Assembly: GCA_032358165.1 (NCBI GenBank)
Contig: JAALGY010000031.1
Coordinates: 1,922,001 to 1,986,000 of the forward strand
Origin: Diplosphaera chodatii
Taxonomy: Eukaryota > Chlorophyta > Trebouxiophyceae > Prasiolales > Stichococcaceae
DNA length: 64,000 nucleotides
Direction of reading: 5' to 3'
Under the pieces are notes generated by a model. It made no database searches, was not told the DNA's origin, and saw nothing but the letters and a program-made list of their open reading frames with translations. The translations under genes were made by a program, and so were the position numbers. Positions 57,301 through 64,000 of this stretch are shown one piece after another (position 1 is the first letter of the stretch; the number at the start of each line of letters is the position of its first letter).

Positions 57301-59571
57301 CCCATGCACTCGTGGGGCGGTGCAACGCCGATGCACCCTGGCAGCGCCCCCATGACGCCTGGACGCGCCCCTATGACTCCTGGCCGCGAGTACGTCTTTC
57401 AGACTACTGTGCATCGGACCCCCAAAGTCTCTATCGCTGCAGTCCTGCTTTCTTACTGGCCTGAAGCTAGCCGGCGGTTGCTTGCCCTAGTTTGCCCGCT
57501 CTGCTGAGGGAAGGCCACACCTGAACCATATTTGTGGTGTAGAGGTGCCCTTGCCATTTCTGCTGCAGGACCCCGGGACACGGCAACGCTTGGAACCCAC
57601 AGACGCCCTTGCGACCGTCAGATGCGCCTGCGACACCGGGCGCCTGGGGGTCCGACTACGAAACGCCAGGTGCGTTTTTGCCAAGCGGTACATATGTTTT
57701 CAACCTGCAGACGTTGTCGGCTGCCATCAACAGCACTCTGCCCACCCTTGCGTGCATGCTTGGCCTACTGGACATCACGACTTTACTAGTAAGTGTGCTG
57801 TCCAACACGATATTGCCCAAGCGGTGAGGATCTAATGTATGTAGGTGGCAGCTTCGCTGCTTCGCCAGCAAATGGTGACGCGTACAACACGCAGCACACT
57901 CAGTACTCCCCCAGTGGCACCCCTGGCGGGGGCGTCTCCACGCCGCAGGCAGCAGGGTACCCCCTTGCGCCCACCCCTACTACAGCGTATACAGCGTACA
58001 GTCCGGCTGGCACTCCTCGAGGTACGTGTGATGCCAACGTCCGACTGGCAGTTGGTTGCGCGACCATGGCATATGATGCATGTGATCTTTGTCTGCCTGC
58101 GCTGTGCCTTTGACGAGATGGTTCCAGTGTTGAGAGCAACAGTGCCTAAACGTTCTGAGCAGGATGTTTGCTTGGTGTCACAGACTACAGCCCAGCGGAT
58201 CCTGGCAGCGGCCCAGGCAGCGGGGCCTACAGCCCCAGCCACCCTTCGGGCGCCAGCACCCCAGGTGGGCAGGACGGTCAACCCGTCAGGCGTACGACTG
58301 CCACAATGGCAGTGCACCTTCCACCTTGCACTGACAGGATATGCATCGACGAAGCACACGAGCATCTCCACATGAGCACTCACATGCATGCAGGGTTCCA
58401 GTCAGCTGGACATGGCCCTGCCGCTGTGCCCAACGGCCCCTCAGGTGAGCTTGTCTGGCACCTCATAACATTGCAGGAGAGCACACATGATCACGGACAC
58501 ATCCGTCCTGATGTGGAGCCGATTGACGCTCTATGAGTGTGCTTGGGCGGCTGGATGCTGCTACTGCCATGGCTGCTGAACACTGCACTGATGCACTGAT
58601 GGCTCGAGCTGTGCCTGGCTTGGTTTGCAGCCGAGGCGCAGCTGTGGTCGGACATCCATGTGTCGCTGTCAGACAGCCGGTCAGGCGTCGTGCGTGGCGT
58701 GGATGCGAGCCACTTTGCCACCGTTGCCCTAGGTGCGCATGCCTGATCTGGCTCTGCTGTGATTGTTCTCTGATTTGTGTATGGACCCTTGGCCTGCACA
58801 TCGGACCAGCATACTGCCACTGCTGCGGTGGCCAAAATACTGCTGCGATGCCTGCGCCGACTATCGCTCACTTGGCAGGTTGTGGATATTCACATTCTTC
58901 CCGAGCAGCTGTGGACTGCGGGCTGACTGCAAGGTGCACTGCTTGGGCCGACATCTGATCGCAACTGCAGGTGACATGACGGCGGATGGGCGGCTGCGGC
59001 TGTGGCAGCCTGAGGACACGGCGCGCGTGCCGCTGGCCGAGCTGCAGCTGGCGCCCTGCCTCAAGGGCGACCAAGTGCGGGTGGTCATCAGCTCAGCCAA
59101 TGCGCCGGCCGGCTTCACTGCCGAGCTTGCCCAGGTGAGCGTCGGGTCGCAGGCTGCAGCAAGTGGCACACCAACAGACTTCAGTCTGGCATAGCGCAGC
59201 CGCTGTTCGTATGCTGACCTGTGTACTGGGCACAGCTTGAAGGTGGCCAGGTGGCGTTTGCAATGTTTGCAAATAATGCTCGACTATGCCTGCCATGCTG
59301 TATTCTGGAACTTACTCAAGCAGTGCTGTCGAGATGAGGCCTTTGCCGGGTGCAGATCCAGGAGGATGAGTACATTCTGAAGAAGGAGAGTGAGGGCGGT
59401 GGCAGTGACATTGACATCAAGGTGAGTTTGTAATCTATTGCTACCTGAGGCTGTCAGACTGCATTGGACCTGGTTTTGCCTCGTCACAGCCATGCTGACG
59501 CACTGGCGCTGCTGTTGTTGCAGTTCGTCGATGTCAACAAGGTCGGAAGGATAGTGTCAGCAGCAGGCTAA
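51363..59571 (+). CDS. SPT5: SPT5 transcription elongation factor (DSIF large subunit)
   Basis: Clamps RNA polymerase II with SPT4. Twenty-eight exons: 51363-51428, 51764-51922, 52046-52156, 52285-52376, 52495-52570, 52727-52942, 53162-53315, 53475-53572, 53670-53755, 53923-54124, 54287-54388, 54618-54776, 55122-55291, 55467-55674, 55841-55941, 56102-56195, 56307-56414, 56647-56756, 56863-57041, 57266-57389, 57569-57669, 57845-58021, 58184-58264, 58394-58444, 58631-58732, 58971-59134, 59356-59421, 59524-59571; 1134 aa. Acidic N-terminus; NGN domain (LWAVQCKPGAEREAVVCLLQ, GFIWVEAHKMDYV); KOW modules (LYKDDLVRVIDVD, KGDRVKVVAGELTGMEGRVV, EGDHVKVVAGQMSGETGMIL, VGDMVDVKRGAMSDKSGTVK, MRGPHRGYRGRVASATETHC). 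A CTR rich in TPM, TPG and YSP motifs follows, then a last KOW-like domain (RVVISSANAPAGFT). Intron 10 (54125-54286) needs a GC donor. The acceptor of exon 2 could also lie after 51745. Confidence 0.95.
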
Positions 59572-59858
59572 GCACATTTGTGGCATCATAGATGGTCTTG
59601 AATTCAGATGTGAAGCATGCAGAGCTACACACAACTCTGGGTTGCTGAAGCGGCCGTGCTGCTCACATGTTTCTGGCTATAAATAGTTGCTATATAGTGA
59701 TACTTGCTGTGTTGACGGGCAGCTGACAATACAATTGTCGAATGGAAGTCAAAGAATCCCCTAGCCATTGCATGAGCGGGCTATGCTGCTCCGAGACCAG
59801 ATGTCAGCATTTACTGTCCCAGGACTAAACTGCAAATTTAGTGCTCAGATCGGTGTTG

Positions 59859-61159
59859 TCAAGACGCAGTTGCCTCCTGCATCACCACAGTCTGAGCGTG
59901 TGATGGCGGCTGCAGATCAAAGTGCTTTTCCAGCAAAGGGATGAGCTCATCCATTGCAGATATGACGAAGCTGGGCTTCATTTCGCCCTGCAGCTCGTCA
60001 TCATGGTAATGCCCCTGTTGATCCAGCAGCGCCGTCCAGGTGCCAGCGCGGTTGCCGCACACAACCTGCACAGGTGGACAACAGAGCTCAAGTTGACAGG
60101 CATGCCCGCCGCTCAGGCTGCTGCCATGGTCTGACTGGCGATGTGACCGGCTAGGCACGCATGCTGGGCAATGTGACTCACATCATCCCTTGCGCTGTCC
60201 CCCACAAAGAGCGCCTCGCTGGGGTGGATGCCCCACGTCTTGCAAACGTGCAGCAGGCTATCTGGATACGGCTTGTATCGCAGCGGCGGCTCGAGTTCTG
60301 TCCCACACTCCCGTCCCAGCGCGGGGCTGAATGCTGCGCATGCAGTGAACCACTGTGTGCAGGGGCTGAACCCAGAGGACAGTGTCTTCTGACCAGAAAG
60401 GTCGACAGGATGACTGAGGCACGTGACGTCAGGCAAATGATCAGCAGATACGGCTGGCTGCTCTGTGACCTGTCAGGCTGTGTAGCGGCGCAAGATGGTT
60501 CTCGTGCAGCCAGTCCACAGACGACTTGACATTGCGCGTGATGAGGCCACGCGGGATGCGCTTCTGATCCAAATACGCGCACAGCTCTGGCACTCCCGGC
60601 ATAAGCTTCATGTCTGCTAGTGCCTGTAAGATGTAAAATCAAGAGGGTCACTCGCTGCCACCTCTGCCGCTTGAGCAGGCACATCCCTCAGCCAGCTGCA
60701 GTTGCAGAAACCGCGGCGATCGGCCAAGCAGGCTTGTCGTGAGCACACCTGCTGCTCAACATCCCAGATAGCCGCACGTGCCCGCGCCTGCGCCTCTGGC
60801 GCCATCTTTGCGATCTCCTCCAGGATGTCACCGTTCAGGACGCCCACACGCCGCCGCATCAGTGCAAAATCGATGCATGGTACGGTCAGTGTGCCGTCCT
60901 GCATCGCATGGAACTGTGCTTTCGGCATGCATGCTTCTTCTTCTGACTAGTGCACCACGCGTTCATGAGCGTAACCTCGTGCGTATTGATACATGTACGG
61001 CACACGGCGCACCATGTCAAAAGCAATGCCACGAAGCACCCTCCGTGTTGCAGCCATCATGTCAGGCGACGCACGACAGCGCTGTGCTGGTGTTGGTGAG
61101 ACTGTACGGGTGATTAGGCTGCACTGCTGTTGTCCACTAGCAGTGGGCGGCAGCTGCAT
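59859..61159 (-). CDS. HAD-superfamily hydrolase (phosphatase-like), predicted organellar
   Basis: Five exons, high to low: 61013-61159, 60749-60898, 60470-60623, 60182-60333, 59859-60065; 269 aa. An uncharged, Ser/Thr/Gln-rich leader precedes HAD motif I GIAFDMDGTLTVP (joined across intron 1). Then come a helical cap (NGDILEEIAKMAPEAQ), LMPGVPELCAYL, motif II LITRNVKSSVDWL, FSPALGRE, the Lys motif RYKPYPDSLLHVC, and motif IV ALFVGDSARDDVVCGNRAG. Catalytic Asp pair, Lys and acidic end are intact, so it should be an active phosphatase-type enzyme. It resembles the small plant HAD proteins of unknown substrate (At2g33255 type, from memory). The upstream frame stays open a little beyond the chosen ATG, so the start could be earlier. 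Convergent with SPT5 across 287 bases. Confidence 0.88.
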
Positions 61160-61875
61160 GCCCCAATGACGGCGTCGCACTCAACCCCACTGCTCACACT
61201 TGCCTTCACACTGTCGCACATACCACAGCAATAAGGATGCTCAACCCGTACAAGTATAATCACTGAAGATACACAAGTGGATCAAAATTCCCAAATGCTT
61301 GACGCAGTGCGCACCTCCTGTCAAATAATGGGTGCTGTTGTGCTGACTGTATTTCAGCACGCGAGGGGCACTTGCGTCTTTGAGGCGTGATAACTGTGGT
61401 ATTGGTCAAACCGTCAAAGTGAAGTCTGCAAACGAGTTGGCATCAGGACAGGCCCATCACCTCGCAGAGGGCCAGCCACGCCAGCAATGGAGTCGTGGAG
61501 CTGATGTGGGTGGAGAACGGTGGAGACCACCGTGTGCGAGCATGTGTAGTCAGACGTATTGGAAGCAGGCCTAGCTCACACATAATGGCAGACAAGGCGA
61601 CTCAACCGAGCCATGAGTATGGTTGCAAAGATATCTGGCCATCCTTGGTCGCAAAGATATCTGGCCATCCTTGCTTGTACGGCGCTTGCCCTCAAAGTCA
61701 AGAAGTACACACTGCGCCAATGTTTCCACCGCATACGGGAAGCGATGCTGTCTTGGCGTGCAGATGATATGACTGCTCCGTCCAGGCTCTACGCTGCACC
61801 GAGCACGCACTCTGCTGATGTTGCATGCATGGCAAGTCCTGACGAGCATGCTCTCAACAGGCGTCAACTTCTCCC
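61160..61875. other. Intergenic region between SLU7 and HAD genes
   Basis: 716 bases between two minus-strand genes: SLU7 3' end above, HAD promoter below. It contains a 23-bp tandem duplication at 61625-61673. No coding exon supported. Confidence 0.5.
61625..61673. repeat. Tandem duplication of 23 bp
   Basis: GCAAAGATATCTGGCCATCC followed by TTG occurs at 61625-61647 and again, identical, at 61651-61673; period 26 bases. It lies about 200 bases past the SLU7 stop codon on the minus strand. Confidence 0.9.
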
Positions 61876-63567
61876 TCAGACCAGGTCATAGCCCTTGGAG
61901 CCCGAGCCGCCCATGGCGGCCAGCGGGTCATCCGCCCGTGCCCGCTTTAGGCGGTACGCCTCCATCTCCTCTGGTGTAGGCTCCGCGTCGCCGTTCGCGC
62001 TGCCGCCTGCCGTTGCGTTGTACTTGCGCTTGCGCTCGTCTGTCTCCACCGCCTCGGCGTTGAACTGCTCTGCTGCCTTCACTGCTGCCTCAAGCTTGGC
62101 CTTGTCGAGCTCGACGTCCTCGGAGACATCGGCGCCCCACACGTCCTTGGACGGCGCAAGGTCCTTCAGCTTGCTGGAGGCCGCTGCCTTGGCACGCGCC
62201 TCTCGCGCCGATGCCTCCATGTTGGCCACCAGCTGCGCCGTCTGCTCGTCAGCTGCCCTGCTGCCGGCGTCGCCAATGCAGTAGCTGTTCTTGACGAACT
62301 GGTGGCAGCAGGCGTAGCCCCAGGCGCCATCGCGCCAGTAGGAGCCCCACACCGAAGTGTGGTTGTTGATCAGCACATCCTCCTCATAGCGCGACCGTGC
62401 CTTCTTCTCCTCACCCCGCAGCAGCCGCCCTGAGGCATCATACTCCACATATGCTTCTGTCTGGCCCAGCAGCAATGACTCGTCAGGCGTGTCGGCCACG
62501 GCAGCGTTGCCATATCGCTCCAATACCTCCTTCTTGTTGCTGACCTGCAGTTTCTCCTTCTTGGTCTTGAAGCTCTTGTACAAAGCCTCCGCCTGAGATG
62601 GCGCTGACATCATGGAGATGTCCTGGCCACGGTTCATGGCGGCGACAGAGTGCAGGTTAAGCGCCTGGAACGAGTCAAAATCGCCAGCTCTCCGCACAAA
62701 GTTGTCGCCCTGGAATGTCTTCTGGCTTGGGTCCTTTTGTGGGTTGGGATCCTCGCGCATGGACCGCGACTTGGGGTCGTAGTACGCGGAGTTGGGGTCC
62801 AAGTTGAGGAGGTACTTGGCGGTGTCTTCCCGGATGCGCAGGTTGCGCACAGACCCGGACGCACCACCGCCCGTTGTCCGCACCCGCTTCTCAACCTCAC
62901 CAAAGCCGGCCGCCTCCTCCTCCCTGATGCGATCCTCATCGTCATTGTCAGAGCCGCTGTCAGCCGAGTGCTGCGCGTCATCACGCTGCGCAGCATCGGG
63001 CTCTGCGGCGTCCTCATCGCCCTTGCTGGCGTCGCCCAGCCGCAGCCGGCGCTCCAGCTCCTTCTTCCGCCGCATCTCCTGCTTCAGCTGGTCCACCTTC
63101 TCGAAGGTGTCAATGACGCGGGAATACTCTTTCGAGTCGTAGCCGGTCCAGCGGTCGCGCTTGGCCTCAAAGCCCTTCATGTCGATGCTCTCAACCTTCT
63201 CATCCGCTGCAATGTGCTTGTTGCTCCACCGCGCCCCCACCTTGCGCGGCCGGTCCACGCAGTCCTTTGTTTTGTGCGTCATGGCCCCGCAGTTTTCGCA
63301 GGCGCCCTTGCGGAACTTGGTCGCCTGGAAGACCTTCACGCCGCGGTCGTAGCTCTTGTTGATGGAGTCCTGCTCGTGCTGCCGCCAATCCTTCTGATGC
63401 TTGAGACTGGGGTGCTGGCTGTTGAGGTACCAGGGCGCGCTGGACATGTACTGCGGGATATGGGGGTTGATGGCCTTTCCATCCTCATCCACCGCTGCGG
63501 GCGCGAGGCCAGCCTTCCGGGCCTCCTCCAGCTCCTTGTTGCGTCGGAAGTCTTCATGTGACGTCAT
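61876..63567 (-). CDS. SLU7: SLU7 pre-mRNA splicing factor, single exon
   Basis: Second-step splicing factor that helps choose the 3' splice site. One uninterrupted frame of 563 codons: the only gene in the window without an intron. MTSHEDFRRNKELEEARKAG opens the protein; then GLAPAAVDEDGKAINPHIPQ, YMSSAPWYLN, the CCHC zinc knuckle CENCGAMTHKTKDC (residues 90-103), DRPRKVGARWSNKHIA, KRDRWTGYDSKEYSRVIDTF, NLRIREDTAKYLLNLDPNSA, YYDPKSRSMREDPNP, NFVRRAGDF, LLGQTEAYVEYDASGRL, NNHTSVWGSYWRDGAWGYAC and HQFVKNSYC, all SLU7 landmarks. A Lys/Arg stretch before the end and a GSGSKGYDLV tail complete it. A 303-codon open frame on the opposite strand is a shadow. Confidence 0.97.
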   Translation of the reverse strand: MTSHEDFRRNKELEEARKAGLAPAAVDEDGKAINPHIPQYMSSAPWYLNSQHPSLKHQKDWRQHEQDSINKSYDRGVKVFQATKFRKGACENCGAMTHKTKDCVDRPRKVGARWSNKHIAADEKVESIDMKGFEAKRDRWTGYDSKEYSRVIDTFEKVDQLKQEMRRKKELERRLRLGDASKGDEDAAEPDAAQRDDAQHSADSGSDNDDEDRIREEEAAGFGEVEKRVRTTGGGASGSVRNLRIREDTAKYLLNLDPNSAYYDPKSRSMREDPNPQKDPSQKTFQGDNFVRRAGDFDSFQALNLHSVAAMNRGQDISMMSAPSQAEALYKSFKTKKEKLQVSNKKEVLERYGNAAVADTPDESLLLGQTEAYVEYDASGRLLRGEEKKARSRYEEDVLINNHTSVWGSYWRDGAWGYACCHQFVKNSYCIGDAGSRAADEQTAQLVANMEASAREARAKAAASSKLKDLAPSKDVWGADVSEDVELDKAKLEAAVKAAEQFNAEAVETDERKRKYNATAGGSANGDAEPTPEEMEAYRLKRARADDPLAAMGGSGSKGYDLV

Positions 63568-64000
63568 TGCTGTCGGTCACTGGACAGTCAGGCTGCAGCC
63601 TGCCAGGGCCCAATCACCAGCAGGATGCAGCACCTTGCGGCTATGCAATGGCCGAGTGCCGGCTGCCTCTCCGCTGGTATCTGTGTGCCAGCGGCCCTGA
63701 ATGGTGAGCTGGGACGGCAGCACCTGCTGGTGACCCACAGAGCAGCCAGTTACCCGCGACAAGTGACACGGCTGAGTGAAGGTGGGCACTGCAATACCTC
63801 ACAAATGCTTCGCGGACAAGCAACAGCCTGGCGGTTCGACAAGACGATGCTAATGCTACCAGACCAGTGTTGCTTCCGAACGTCGCTGCGCGTGTGGCGT
63901 GTGGCGCGGTGCGCATGCGCTAACAGAGCATTACCTGCTGTGCTGCAAAAGTTACAGCATGTCTCGTAGAGACGGGTTCCCACTGCTCCGGAACCCTTTC
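63568..64000. promoter_or_regulatory. Upstream region of SLU7, possible start of a divergent gene
   Basis: 433 bases up to the window end. It holds the SLU7 promoter. On the + strand, ATG 63625 starts a short frame (MQHLAAMQWPSAGCLSAG) with a possible donor (GCTG|GTATCT) near 63680. This could be a first exon of a gene beyond the window, only 57 bases from the SLU7 ATG, but nothing confirms it. Confidence 0.3.

Noticed and set aside
62650..63561. 303-codon + strand ORF opposite SLU7
   Set aside because: Antisense shadow of the GC-rich SLU7 exon; the minus-strand frame has clear SLU7 motifs and the + frame has none.

Overview
This is nuclear DNA of a green alga. I read 19 protein-coding genes, 18 of them cut into 5 to 28 exons by short GT-AG (and some GC-AG) introns, usually with a TGCAG acceptor. 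The gene content points to Chlorophyta, probably Trebouxiophyceae: a hydroxyproline O-arabinosyltransferase, a PsbP-domain protein and a second thylakoid-lumen protein with chloroplast transit peptides, a plastid-type Der GTPase, a plant-type TDY MAP kinase, and a sucrose-phosphatase-like enzyme with a starch-binding domain. I cannot name a genus from sequence alone. No viral, transposon, CRISPR, rRNA or tRNA feature was recognised.

Layout (strand): HPAT (+, cut by the window start), AFG1-like ATPase (-), PsbP-domain protein (+), Der/EngA GTPase (+), cysteine synthase (-), an unassigned 1019-residue coiled-coil protein (+), a thylakoid-lumen protein (+), PRMT4/CARM1 (-), a DUF4239-like membrane protein (+), a FASTK/HPR-type repeat protein (-), CBM + sucrose-phosphatase-like HAD protein (+), NDUFAF6 (-), RCC2 (+), TDY MAPK (-), NSA2 (+), RAB6 (+), SPT5 (+), HAD hydrolase (-), SLU7 (-). 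Most neighbours are convergent or divergent; there is no operon and no obvious functional cluster. Themes are organelle biogenesis (AFG1, Der, NDUFAF6, HPR protein, two lumen proteins) and nuclear gene expression (PRMT4, SPT5, SLU7, NSA2).

The exon models were built by hand: homology-like peptide blocks were joined at splice sites and every junction was checked for phase. All complete models stay in frame to the stop. Weakest points are first exons, given as alternatives where uncertain. The most interesting signals are six GC-AG introns among about 195, an intronless splicing-factor gene (SLU7) among intron-dense neighbours, the CBM/phosphatase fusion, the unassigned coiled-coil gene, a Der protein with a degenerate first G4 motif, and a duplicated 78-bp block in the first PRMT4 intron.
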